DNA from: Moheibacter sediminis
GTDB taxonomy: Bacteria > Bacteroidota > Bacteroidia > Flavobacteriales > Weeksellaceae
Reading direction: 5' to 3'
NCBI RefSeq assembly: GCF_900176425.1
Contig: NZ_FWXS01000003.1
Location: 274,866-338,865, forward strand
DNA: 64,000 bases
The position numbers and the translations under genes are program-made. Of this stretch, positions 9,919 to 17,350 are shown piece by piece. The notes beneath the pieces were generated by a model. The model was not told where the DNA came from. It saw only the letters and a list, made by a program, of their open reading frames with translations, and ran no database searches. Numbering within the stretch: the first letter of the stretch is position 1; the number at the start of each line of letters is the position of its first letter.

Positions 9919-10419
9919 TTGGCTGTGTTTAAAGTAGGAGATAAAATAAAAATAATCGATGACGACCAGACCGGTACTGTCATAAAAGTTAGTAAACAAG
10001 GCGTTTCAATCCTGAATGAACATGGATTTGAAGAAACTTTCAGTGCCTCGGAACTCATTCTCAATCAGGAATTGCTTATCAATGATTTTAATCCAAAACC
10101 CGAAACCAAACCCATCAAAAGTAAACCTCATCAAAGCGATGCTCCTAAAGAAATCGATTTGCACATAGGTCATTTAGTAGATTATCCTTCCGGTTTAAGC
10201 AATTATGAAATGTTGCAAATTCAATTGAATAAAGTAAAATACGAAATTGATTCCGCAAGAACTGACAAACGGAACCGAATTATTTTCATCCACGGACACG
10301 GCAGTGGAAAACTCCGTGAAGAACTGTATAAATTGCTCGAAGCCCAGTCTCGACTTGAATACTATGACGCATCATTCCAAAAATACAAACTTGGCGCCAC
10401 CGAAGTCCGACTATTTTAA
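9919..10419 (+). CDS. Smr-domain protein with N-terminal SH3-like domain
   Basis: A 166-residue protein. Residues 1-48 look like a small beta-barrel (VGDKIKIIDDDQTGTVIKV), as found N-terminal in MutS2-like and DUF2027 proteins. Residues about 75-166 are an Smr domain with the entry motif EIDLHIGHL and the HGHGSGKLREEL loop. Smr domains bind or nick nucleic acids; in MutS2/SmrB they act on DNA or on collided ribosome-associated mRNA. The only possible starts are TTG at 9919 or GTG at 9925, because an in-frame stop (TAA) lies at 9901 and no ATG occurs before the conserved N-terminus. A TTG or GTG start is therefore required. Confidence 0.85.
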   Translation: MAVFKVGDKIKIIDDDQTGTVIKVSKQGVSILNEHGFEETFSASELILNQELLINDFNPKPETKPIKSKPHQSDAPKEIDLHIGHLVDYPSGLSNYEMLQIQLNKVKYEIDSARTDKRNRIIFIHGHGSGKLREELYKLLEAQSRLEYYDASFQKYKLGATEVRLF

Positions 10420-10483
10420 ACCAATAAAAAAGAGAACCCAATCCAATTGAATTCTCTCATATTATAAAAATGGAAAATTAAAA

Positions 10484-10732
10484 TTACATCATCGCCGTTC
10501 TTGGGTACCAAACACTGCACAAAATCCCCTCACTTGCTTTCTGAGGATGCGCGCAATTAATAGTCTGAAATTTCACACATTTCAAACAATCATCATCTCT
10601 GTGCAAAACCGCTTTGAACTGATATGCCTCACAAACCTGATTTTCACTCACCACGATTTCCTGCACAGCACAAATCTGCCCATTTATAAAATTCTCACAG
10701 TTTCCACAACATTTTGCCAATTGAACATTCAT
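10484..10732 (-). CDS. Cys-rich small protein, possible metal binder
   Basis: An 82-residue protein that I do not recognise. Nine cysteines lie in clusters: CCGNC (residues 8-12), C21, C34, CLKC (49-52), C60 with a nearby His (CAHP), and C72. The arrangement of two CxxC-type knuckles plus downstream Cys/His suggests zinc or another metal. No signal peptide or membrane segment is seen. It is monocistronic, with a -7 box 25 bases upstream and a 23-bp palindrome about 60 bases upstream of the ATG, so its expression may be regulated. Overlapping plus-strand frames are shadows. Confidence 0.75.
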   Translation of the reverse strand: MNVQLAKCCGNCENFINGQICAVQEIVVSENQVCEAYQFKAVLHRDDDCLKCVKFQTINCAHPQKASEGILCSVWYPRTAMM

Positions 10733-10757
10733 AACTAAGATTTTTAAAATTATAAAT

Positions 10758-10765
10758 CAAATTTA
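10758..10765 (-). promoter_or_regulatory. Putative -7 box for the Cys-rich gene
   Basis: On the minus strand this reads TAAATTTG, a perfect TAnnTTTG match, 25 bases before the ATG at 10732. No TTG at ideal -33 spacing is seen. Confidence 0.5.
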
Positions 10766-10791
10766 AGAATTACCAAATCAAGAATAATTTT

Positions 10792-10814
10792 AAATAACTG
10801 AATTTCAGTTATTT
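10792..10814. promoter_or_regulatory. 23-bp perfect palindrome, candidate operator
   Basis: Two perfect 11-bp arms, AAATAACTGAA and TTCAGTTATTT, separated by a single T. Its centre is about 50 bases upstream of the predicted transcription start of the Cys-rich gene on the minus strand. No T-run suited to termination follows. The right arm with three more bases (TTCAGTTATTTGTA) recurs at 43268-43281 in another intergenic gap. Confidence 0.5.
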
Positions 10815-10900
10815 GTATTTAGAATGAATTAAATTAGGATTTTAAACCCTCTTAAATCAAATCTCTAAGTTCTTATTTTTAACCTCTGAATTTATAATTT

Positions 10901-11010
10901 GGACGCCTTATCGCGCTTCTCCGGGGTACGCTGTCGCTTCCGTCTTCCGCTTCGCTTCAGACCGACTCGTTCCTCGCCGCCCTGCATATCGCGGGCGCAA
11001 ATCCGCTTAC
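10901..11010. repeat. GC-rich intergenic block, possible dispersed repeat
   Basis: About 110 bases of roughly 60% GC with sharp edges in an otherwise AT-rich gap of 357 bases (10733-11089) that holds no gene. On the minus strand it contains short iterations of GAAGCG/GGAAG. No credible ORF or tRNA/rRNA fold is seen. The composition suggests an inserted repeat or RNA element. Similar blocks occur between genes of other flavobacteria as I remember them, but this was not searched. Confidence 0.45.
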
Positions 11011-11030
11011 ACTGATATTTAACCCAATAA

Positions 11031-11063
11031 AAAAATGCCATCTTCAAAAACAGACGGCATTTT
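11031..11063 (-). terminator. Terminator of accB-accC
   Basis: Arms AAAATGCCATCT and AGACGGCATTTT (one A-C mismatch) with an 8-base loop. On the minus strand the hairpin ends in a run of T, 27 bases past the accC stop. Confidence 0.85.
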
Positions 11064-11089
11064 CATTATTTATAGAATGAATAAATTCC

Positions 11090-12448
11090 TTAAAAACGAT
11101 CCGCGTAAGTTGGATCCAACACAAAATCTTCCATAAACTTCGTCGTGTAATTTCCTGCGATAAAATCAGGATTGTCCATCAACTGTCTGTGGAAAGGTAC
11201 TGTAGTTTTGATTCCTTCGATGTAGAATTCTTCCAAAGCACGACGCATTTTCGCCAAAGATTCCTCACGCGACTGAGAAGTCACAATCAACTTCGCAATC
11301 ATCGAATCATAAAACGGTGGAATCTGGTAACCTGCGTAAACATGCGTATCCACACGAACACCGTGTCCACCCGGAATGTTGATATTCGTAATCAATCCCG
11401 GTGAAGGACGGAATCCTGCGTAAGGATCCTCCGCGTTGATTCTACATTCAATCGAATGTAATTTCGGGAAATAATTTTTTCCGGAAATTTTCTGACCCGC
11501 AGCCAAAAGAATTTGTTCTTTAACTAAGTCGTAGTCAATTACTTGTTCTGTAATTGGGTGTTCCACCTGGATTCTCGTATTCATTTCCATGAAATAAAAA
11601 TCTCCGTGTTTGTCTACCAAAAATTCAATGGTTCCAACACCTTCATATCCGATATATTCAGCCGCTTTTACAGCCGCATTCCCCATTCTTTCTCTCAAAT
11701 CATCTGTCATGAAAGGAGAAGGCGTTTCTTCAACCAATTTCTGGTGACGACGCTGAACCGAACAGTCTCTTTCAGACAAGTGACAAGCTCTTCCGGTATA
11801 ATCTCCTGCAACCTGGATTTCAATATGACGAGGTTCCTCGATTAATTTCTCCATGTACATGCCACCGTTTCCGAAAGCAGCAGTTGCTTCCTGAACCGCA
11901 GATTCCCAGTGTTTTTCAAGCTCATTTTCTGCCCAAACAGCACGCATTCCTTTTCCACCCCCACCGGCAGTAGCTTTGATCATTACAGGATATCCGATTT
12001 TTTTCGCGATTTTTTTCGCTTCAGCATAATCTTTCAAAATCCCTTCAGAACCCGGAACTACAGGAACTCCAGCTTCGATCATCGTAGCTTTTGCAGTTGC
12101 TTTGTCACCCATTTTGTCTATGTGTTCCGGAGAAGCACCGATGAATTTGATGCCATGTTCGCGACAAGTTTTGGAAAATTTAGAATTTTCTGAAAGAAAT
12201 CCGTAACCCGGATGTATAGCGTCAGCATCTGTAATTTCAGCAGCTGAAATGATATTGGTAATTTTTAAATAAGACTCAGCACTCGATGGTGGTCCGATAC
12301 AAACGGCTTCGTCTGCAAAACGTACGTGCAAACTGTCTTGGTCTGCAGTAGAATAAACCGCTACGGTTTTGATTCCCATTTCTTTTGCGGTACGGATTAC
12401 GCGCATCGCAATCTCACCTCGGTTTGCAATTAATATTTTTTTAAACAT
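11090..12448 (-). CDS. accC: Acetyl-CoA carboxylase, biotin carboxylase subunit
   Basis: It carboxylates the biotin on BCCP with bicarbonate and ATP, the first half-reaction of malonyl-CoA synthesis. At 452 residues it matches the usual length (about 449). The N-terminal fold begins [18 protein letters not shown]. The ATP-grasp glycine loop [14 protein letters not shown] is near residue 160, and the catalytic region [14 protein letters not shown] near 290. It is 19 bases downstream of accB, forming the accB-accC operon that ends at the terminator at 11031. Confidence 0.98.
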   Translation of the reverse strand: MFKKILIANRGEIAMRVIRTAKEMGIKTVAVYSTADQDSLHVRFADEAVCIGPPSSAESYLKITNIISAAEITDADAIHPGYGFLSENSKFSKTCREHGIKFIGASPEHIDKMGDKATAKATMIEAGVPVVPGSEGILKDYAEAKKIAKKIGYPVMIKATAGGGGKGMRAVWAENELEKHWESAVQEATAAFGNGGMYMEKLIEEPRHIEIQVAGDYTGRACHLSERDCSVQRRHQKLVEETPSPFMTDDLRERMGNAAVKAAEYIGYEGVGTIEFLVDKHGDFYFMEMNTRIQVEHPITEQVIDYDLVKEQILLAAGQKISGKNYFPKLHSIECRINAEDPYAGFRPSPGLITNINIPGGHGVRVDTHVYAGYQIPPFYDSMIAKLIVTSQSREESLAKMRRALEEFYIEGIKTTVPFHRQLMDNPDFIAGNYTTKFMEDFVLDPTYADRF

Positions 12449-12467
12449 ATTTTGCTTTTTTGGTGAT

Positions 12468-12953
12468 TTAAGAAGGATCGATTAGAAACAATGGCTGATC
12501 GTACTCGATTGGAGTCGCATCGTCTGCCAGAATTTTCACAATTTTACCTGAAACTTCAGATTCAATTTCATTGAATAATTTCATGGCTTCCACAATACAA
12601 AGTACACTTCCCGGTGAAACGCTGTCTCCTACAGAAACAAATGCATCTTTTCCAGGTCCTGATGAACGGTAAAAAGTTCCGATCATTGGAGATTTTACAG
12701 TGATGTATTTTGAATTGTCCTCAGCAGGTGCTGCTTCAGCTTTGCTTTCGCCGACTGCAGGAGCAGAAGGTTGAAATGCCTGTGGAGCTTGTTGCATCAT
12801 TGGTTGCTGCATCATTTGTGGTTGTGCATACGTAATGGTTTGTCCGCCAATGTTTTTGATTTTTATTTCAAATTCTTCAAGTTTCAAACTGACTTCAGCA
12901 ACTTCTGATTTTGATACGAATCTGATCAGGTTTTGTATTTCTTTAATGTCCAT
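12468..12953 (-). CDS. accB: Biotin carboxyl carrier protein of acetyl-CoA carboxylase
   Basis: A 161-residue BCCP. The N-terminal helix region (1-35) is followed by a Gln/Met/Pro/Ala-rich linker (44-80) and the biotinyl domain (84-160) with Lys125 in [10 protein letters not shown]. The [12 protein letters not shown] segment is the characteristic thumb of the acetyl-CoA carboxylase BCCP. It is the first gene of accBC, with its own -7 box upstream. The usual flavobacterial order rpmF-fabH-accB is changed here: no fabH lies between rpmF and accB. Confidence 0.98.
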   Translation of the reverse strand: MDIKEIQNLIRFVSKSEVAEVSLKLEEFEIKIKNIGGQTITYAQPQMMQQPMMQQAPQAFQPSAPAVGESKAEAAPAEDNSKYITVKSPMIGTFYRSSGPGKDAFVSVGDSVSPGSVLCIVEAMKLFNEIESEVSGKIVKILADDATPIEYDQPLFLIDPS

Positions 12954-12992
12954 AACTGTGTTTTATTTTTATAAAAATTGCGGTAGGAATTT

Positions 12993-13000
12993 CAAAAGTA
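12993..13000 (-). promoter_or_regulatory. Putative -7 box for accBC
   Basis: Minus-strand TACTTTTG matches TAnnTTTG, 39 bases before the accB ATG. No clear TTG at -33. Confidence 0.5.
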
Positions 13001-13129
13001 AAATAAAAGTATGAAATGAGCATAAAAATCTACCTTTAAGATGGCGATTTTTTACACAAACTTCTGTGTCTGCTGACATGCAGGCATATGACTTTTAATT
13101 TAATTAAAATAGAATAGATGAAAAAATTG

Positions 13130-13164
13130 AAAAAGCTGTCTCTAAATTTTAGAAACAGCTTTTT
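13130..13164 (-). terminator. Terminator of DUF177-rpmF
   Basis: Long hairpin of GCTGT-C-TCTAAA against TTTAGA-A-ACAGC with flanking A/T runs, 20 bases past the rpmF stop. Confidence 0.8.
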
Positions 13165-13183
13165 AATTTTCTTATCAATAGAA

Positions 13184-13384
13184 TTATTCTACTTCTTCGT
13201 CTTGTTGTTTTGACATTACGACTTTCCCTCTGTAGTACATTTTACCGTCAAGCCAGTAAGCTCTGTGGTAAAGATGTGCTTCTCCGGTTGCTTTGTCAAC
13301 AGCCAATTGAGGTGCTTCGATTTTGTAATGCGTTCTACGTTTATCTCTTCTCGTAGTGGACTGTCGTCTCTTAGGATGTGCCAT
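13184..13384 (-). CDS. rpmF: 50S ribosomal protein L32
   Basis: A 66-residue ribosomal protein, beginning [19 protein letters not shown] as in other Bacteroidota L32, followed by the conserved [11 protein letters not shown] block. The Cys zinc residues of some L32 proteins are absent, as is normal in this phylum. It lies 15 bases after the DUF177 gene, which is the usual pairing. Confidence 0.98.
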   Translation of the reverse strand: MAHPKRRQSTTRRDKRRTHYKIEAPQLAVDKATGEAHLYHRAYWLDGKMYYRGKVVMSKQQDEEVE

Positions 13385-13399
13385 AACTTATATTATTTC

Positions 13400-13957
13400 T
13401 CAGTTATTATTTTTTAGTTTTTTCAATTGTTCCCAACGAGGGTCTATTTCTTCGTCGTTTGAATTTTCTTCTTCAATTATTTCACTTTCATTGTCAAGGC
13501 TGTATTGGTTAAGCAATTCCAACATTTTAGAATGGCTTTTTCCACTTTCAACATCCGGATGAATTCTTTTTATGGGCAAAGCCAGCAAAGTCATTTCATA
13601 TACCATCTGTGCGATATTGACAGAATGTTCTCCTTGCGGAATCACCCAAACTTCATCATCAGAATAGTCGTGTTCTTCTCCGAATTTTACAATGACATCA
13701 GATTTCCCTTTAATTTTCTGACTATAAGGCTCGTTGGTCAAATCACAATTGAGTTCGACTGTACCTTTTAATTTGAAATGCAATTCAAGAAAATTATTTT
13801 TCTTATCCAGAACTAATTTCAATTTCAAATCAGGTTTTTGGAAATCCTGTTCAAATTCAAACAAATCAAAGAACGGCTGAGTGATGTGAAATTCGAAATC
13901 ATGCTCTCCCAAATTCAATCCTGAAAAGGAAACATTATAATATCTAAACTTTTCCAT
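13400..13957 (-). CDS. DUF177 (YceD-like) protein, 23S rRNA accumulation
   Basis: A 185-residue DUF177 protein. YceD relatives are encoded with rpmF and affect 23S rRNA levels. Conserved features include ELNCDLTNEPY (about 74-84) and DDEVWVIPQGEHSVNIAQMVYE (in the middle), followed by a strongly acidic tail. I place the start at the ATG at 13957 (MEKFRYYN). A longer frame with a TTG at 13975 exists, but that TTG is the end of the promoter box TATCTTTG and so cannot be translated from this promoter. It is the first gene of the operon with rpmF. Confidence 0.9.
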   Translation of the reverse strand: MEKFRYYNVSFSGLNLGEHDFEFHITQPFFDLFEFEQDFQKPDLKLKLVLDKKNNFLELHFKLKGTVELNCDLTNEPYSQKIKGKSDVIVKFGEEHDYSDDEVWVIPQGEHSVNIAQMVYEMTLLALPIKRIHPDVESGKSHSKMLELLNQYSLDNESEIIEEENSNDEEIDPRWEQLKKLKNNN

Positions 13958-13972
13958 AACCCAAACGGACGG

Positions 13973-13980
13973 CAAAGATA
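13973..13980 (-). promoter_or_regulatory. Promoter of DUF177-rpmF
   Basis: Minus-strand TATCTTTG with an upstream TTG 18 bases before it gives a complete Bacteroidota-type promoter (TTG-N18-TAnnTTTG). It implies a leader of only about 10 bases before the ATG at 13957. Confidence 0.65.
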
Positions 13981-14016
13981 ATACATCTACTTGAAATACA
14001 ATGAAGTTTTGTGAAA

Positions 14017-15612
14017 TTATTTTTTGATAAACTTCGTCGAAAATGTTTGTTTGTCTGTCATCACTTTTACAATATAATTTCCGCTGGGTAAAGCAGATAC
14101 GTTGACAGAAATTTTTGAATTCATTTTTTTCAGAATTAATTTTCCAGAAAGGTCATAAATCTGTGTTTCCTTTATGATGGATCCTGCTGGCAGGTTCAAG
14201 TGCAATTCATTATTTACAGGATTCGGATAGATTTCAAGTTTGTTCACTTGACCCAATTCTACCGTTCCCATTTCAGAAAACTTCAACTTCCACAATTCAA
14301 CTCCATGATTATCAAATTCTGCTTTGAAATATAATTCATCATTGAAAACCGTAAAAAATGGTAAAAAGTACAATGGACTCTGTGCCGTATTTCCTTCAGG
14401 AACAATCTTTACTGTTCCTTCTTCTGTTCCATTGGTCATCCAAAGTTCGCTTCCATTGGTTCCGTCAATGGCAACGAAAAAGAGTTTGTTCTGATAAGTT
14501 CCAAAGAAATTTGGCGCAGAATACCCGTTGGGGTTGATATCTTTAAGCATAAAGGTTCCTGCTTCGGTTCCATCAGTTACCCACAATTCTTCAGAATGAG
14601 TTCCATCTGTTGCTTGGAAATAAATTTTACCGTTAAATGCAATCAAAGCGCCCGGAAAAGAGTCTTCCATTCCTGGATTGATGTCTTTCACCATCATCGT
14701 TCCTTCTTCAGTTCCGTCCGTTACCCACAGTTCCCTTCCGTGTTCGCCATCATTGGCCCTGAAATAAATTTTTCCATTTAAAACCGTCAACTCATTCGGA
14801 CCTGAACCTTCGTTTGGATTGATGTCTTTTATTTTAACAGTTCCAGTTTCGGTACCATCGGTCATCCACAATTCATCGCCATATTGGTCATCTGCACGGA
14901 AAAACATTTTGTCATTTAAAACCATAAAATTGCGCGGATAAGAATCAAACGAAGTGTCAATATCTTTTACCATATATGTTCCGGTTTCCGTGCCATCCGT
15001 AACCCAAAGTTCTGAGCCATGAATGCCATCAGCTGCCTGAAAGTAAACCTTCCCATTGAATTCTGTGAACCCATAAGGATAAGAACTGTCTGAAGGGTGG
15101 ATGTTTTTTAGCATGGTCGTTCCTTCTGCTGTTCCGTCACTGATCCAAACTTCTTCTCCATTAGTTCCATCGTTGGCAGTAAACAAAACTTTTTCTCCAA
15201 ATTTGAAAAAATTCAAAGGAACTGAACTGTTACCACCTACCAAAATATCCTTCAGTATATAGGTTCCAGCTTCCGCTCCATCCGTAATCCATAATTCAAT
15301 TCCGTGAGAATCATCATTGGCAGAGAAAATCAATTTCCCGTTTATTTCAGTCAAATTGGAAATGCTGGAATTTCCATCAGGGTTTAAATCTTTGATAAGC
15401 AAAGTTCCTGATTCAGTTCCGTCAGTGAACCACAATTCTTCATTGTGAACTCCGTCATCTGCGGAAAAATATAATTTATCATTGAAAACTTTGAGTTGTG
15501 AAATGCTGCTTTCTCCGTTAGGATTGATGTCTTTGAGTAAATTAATTTCAGTTTCCTGACTCCAGGCATTGATCAATAACAAGGATACTAAAATTGTAAA
15601 AGTCTTTTTCAT
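14017..15612 (-). CDS. Secreted ELWxxDGT-repeat protein with T9SS sorting domain
   Basis: A 531-residue secreted protein. The signal peptide covers residues 1 to about 18 (LLLINAWSQ). The body has eight clear and one degenerate repeats of about 47 residues, each built as D-INPNG-S, K-YF-A-DG, ELWxTDGTExGT, recognisable as the ELWxxDGT repeat family and expected to form a beta-propeller. The last about 75 residues form a type A sorting domain (LEIYPNPVNNELHL...FSTKFIKK). The function of the repeats is unknown. It is separated from the DUF177 operon by that operon's promoter and has a full promoter directly abutting its own ATG. Confidence 0.93.
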   Translation of the reverse strand: MKKTFTILVSLLLINAWSQETEINLLKDINPNGESSISQLKVFNDKLYFSADDGVHNEELWFTDGTESGTLLIKDLNPDGNSSISNLTEINGKLIFSANDDSHGIELWITDGAEAGTYILKDILVGGNSSVPLNFFKFGEKVLFTANDGTNGEEVWISDGTAEGTTMLKNIHPSDSSYPYGFTEFNGKVYFQAADGIHGSELWVTDGTETGTYMVKDIDTSFDSYPRNFMVLNDKMFFRADDQYGDELWMTDGTETGTVKIKDINPNEGSGPNELTVLNGKIYFRANDGEHGRELWVTDGTEEGTMMVKDINPGMEDSFPGALIAFNGKIYFQATDGTHSEELWVTDGTEAGTFMLKDINPNGYSAPNFFGTYQNKLFFVAIDGTNGSELWMTNGTEEGTVKIVPEGNTAQSPLYFLPFFTVFNDELYFKAEFDNHGVELWKLKFSEMGTVELGQVNKLEIYPNPVNNELHLNLPAGSIIKETQIYDLSGKLILKKMNSKISVNVSALPSGNYIVKVMTDKQTFSTKFIKK

Positions 15613-15616
15613 TTTT

Positions 15617-15647
15617 CAAAATTAGATGGCAAGTTAAAGAATCCAAA
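15617..15647 (-). promoter_or_regulatory. Promoter abutting the start codon of the ELWxxDGT gene
   Basis: Minus strand: TTTG (15647-15644), 19-base spacer, TAATTTTG (15624-15617). Both elements and the spacing fit the Bacteroidota consensus. Only four bases separate the -7 box from the ATG at 15612, so the transcript would be leaderless or nearly so. Confidence 0.6.
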
Positions 15648-15684
15648 TGAAAATCTGGATGAGATTACGTTTTCTTAACACATA

Positions 15685-16047
15685 TTATTTCTGAGAATTT
15701 TCAATTATCTGAATGTCTTTCTCCGATTTCAAAATAATTTCAGGTTTGTCTTTGTAAAGAATCAATTTGCCTGTTACACAAAATGATTTTTCTGGTAAAA
15801 AATCAGCCGGAATATAACTGAAATTTTTCAAATCTTTTTCAAAAATGGCCAATGTCAAAGGATTGTCGGGATAAGATTTTCCGACATTCAGTAAAGTCAT
15901 TCCGTTGCTTTTGATGATGTAAGAGCCATAGATTTTATCGCAAATCGTAACTTTTTTGTCAAAATTTTGTGGAATTTCTTCAAGTGAAATTTGTTTTTGA
16001 GCAAATGAAATTGAACTCAATAAAAGCATAAAATAAAGTATTTTCAT
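15685..16047 (-). CDS. Small secreted protein, OB-fold-like
   Basis: A 120-residue protein with a signal peptide (residues 1-16, ending SISFAQ). The mature part has alternating beta-strand-like segments, two Cys (residues 35 and 90), and a closing CVTGKLILYKDKPEIILKS that resembles the last strands of small OB-fold domains. No family can be named with confidence. It lies between pdxA and the ELWxxDGT gene on the same strand, 44 bases after pdxA, so read-through from pdxA is possible. Confidence 0.7.
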   Translation of the reverse strand: MKILYFMLLLSSISFAQKQISLEEIPQNFDKKVTICDKIYGSYIIKSNGMTLLNVGKSYPDNPLTLAIFEKDLKNFSYIPADFLPEKSFCVTGKLILYKDKPEIILKSEKDIQIIENSQK

Positions 16048-16091
16048 AATAGGGTAAACTTGTTGGTTTTACTAAACTATGAAAAATAATT

Positions 16092-17159
16092 TTATCTGCT
16101 CTCTCTTTCTAATTTTATTTCTCTCGTTTTCAAAACATTTTGGGTAAGTTCTGCATATTCTGTTCGGTTTTTAAAAATTTCAATTGCCGTAAAAACAGCT
16201 TCTTTGAACGAAGTTTCATCTGCGATTCCTTTTCCTGCTATGTCATAAGCTGTTCCATGATCGGGCGAAGTGCGTACGAACGGAAGCGAAGCCGTGTAGT
16301 TCACACCTTCTTCAAAACACAAAGTTTTAAACGGAATCAAAGCTTGGTCGTGGTACATGCCCAAAACTGCATCAAAAGTTTCGATGTTTGAAGACGTGAA
16401 AAAACTATCAGCCGCATAAGGTCCAAAAACCAACATTCCTTTTTCATAAAGGGATTGAATGGCAGGCATGATAATTTCTTGTTCTTCCGAACCGAGCAAT
16501 CCATTGTCGCCCGAATGAGGATTTAATCCTAAAACGGCAATTTTTGGTTTTCTGACGCCAAAATCAACTTTTAAACTTTGATGCAAGGCTTCAACTTTTT
16601 CAGTAATATTTTCTTTGTTGATTTTTTGCGCCACATCTTTAAGCGGAATGTGCTGCGTTACCAAGCTTACTTTCAGCATTTCCGTAACCAAAAACATAAG
16701 AGGTTTTCCTTTCCAAACTTCTCCTAAATATTCGGTGTGGCCAGGGAAGTTGAAGTTTTCTGATTGGATGTTTTTCTTATTAATTGGCGCGGTTACCAAA
16801 ACATCACAAACTCCATTCTGAACGGATTCTGCAGCGGCTTTTAAAGATTCGTAAGCGTATTTTCCAGAAGTTTCAGTGGGGTTTCCAAATTCCAATTTTG
16901 CAGGCTCTTTCCATAGATTCACCACATTGATCTTACGGTCAACAGCTTGTTCAGCAGAATTAATTCCAAAAAACTGCAGTGAATTGTCATTCAACAAATC
17001 TTTGTATTGCGACAAATGTTTGGTCGAGCCAAAAATTACAGGAGTGAAAAAATCGAGGATATTTTTATCAAGCAAAGTTTTTACGATGATTTCATATCCG
17101 ATTCCGTTGGCATCACCGACTGAGATTGCTACACGTATTTTTTTATCTGGAGTTGTCAT
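16092..17159 (-). CDS. pdxA: 4-hydroxythreonine-4-phosphate dehydrogenase
   Basis: An NAD-dependent enzyme of pyridoxal 5'-phosphate synthesis (DXP-dependent pathway). The 355 residues include the start VAISVGDANGIGYEI, the metal/substrate region TAPINKKNI and FPGHTEYLG, LGLNPHSGDNG, the metal-binding MYHDQALIPFK, and the closing FVRTSPDHGTAYDIAGKG. Metal-ligand His residues are all present. A -7 box lies 25 bases upstream of the ATG. In most flavobacteria pdxA precedes DUF177-rpmF directly; here two secreted-protein genes intervene. Confidence 0.97.
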   Translation of the reverse strand: MTTPDKKIRVAISVGDANGIGYEIIVKTLLDKNILDFFTPVIFGSTKHLSQYKDLLNDNSLQFFGINSAEQAVDRKINVVNLWKEPAKLEFGNPTETSGKYAYESLKAAAESVQNGVCDVLVTAPINKKNIQSENFNFPGHTEYLGEVWKGKPLMFLVTEMLKVSLVTQHIPLKDVAQKINKENITEKVEALHQSLKVDFGVRKPKIAVLGLNPHSGDNGLLGSEEQEIIMPAIQSLYEKGMLVFGPYAADSFFTSSNIETFDAVLGMYHDQALIPFKTLCFEEGVNYTASLPFVRTSPDHGTAYDIAGKGIADETSFKEAVFTAIEIFKNRTEYAELTQNVLKTREIKLERESR

Positions 17160-17184
17160 TAATTCTGTGTAAAATAAATTTGAA

Positions 17185-17192
17185 CAAAGGTA
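17185..17192 (-). promoter_or_regulatory. Putative -7 box for pdxA
   Basis: Minus-strand TACCTTTG, a perfect match to TAnnTTTG, 25 bases before the pdxA ATG. Confidence 0.55.
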
Positions 17193-17350
17193 AGGTTAAA
17201 AAATGAGTGAAAAGTCAAAAGTGAAAAGTAGAAAATGGGAAGATTTTGTAAGGTAATATTAAGTTGTAAAATAAAAACATCTAGCTTCTAACATCACTCA
17301 TCCAACAAAAATCCGTACCTTAGTCAATCAAAACAAACAATACAAAAGTG

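Noticed and set aside
10247..10450. 67-aa alternative frame at the end of the Smr gene
   Set aside because: Overlaps the conserved Smr motif HGHGSGK on the same strand in another frame; no support of its own.
10430..10457. GAGAA...TTCTC hairpin after the Smr gene
   Set aside because: Stem of only five pairs with a long loop and no following T-run; too weak to call a terminator.
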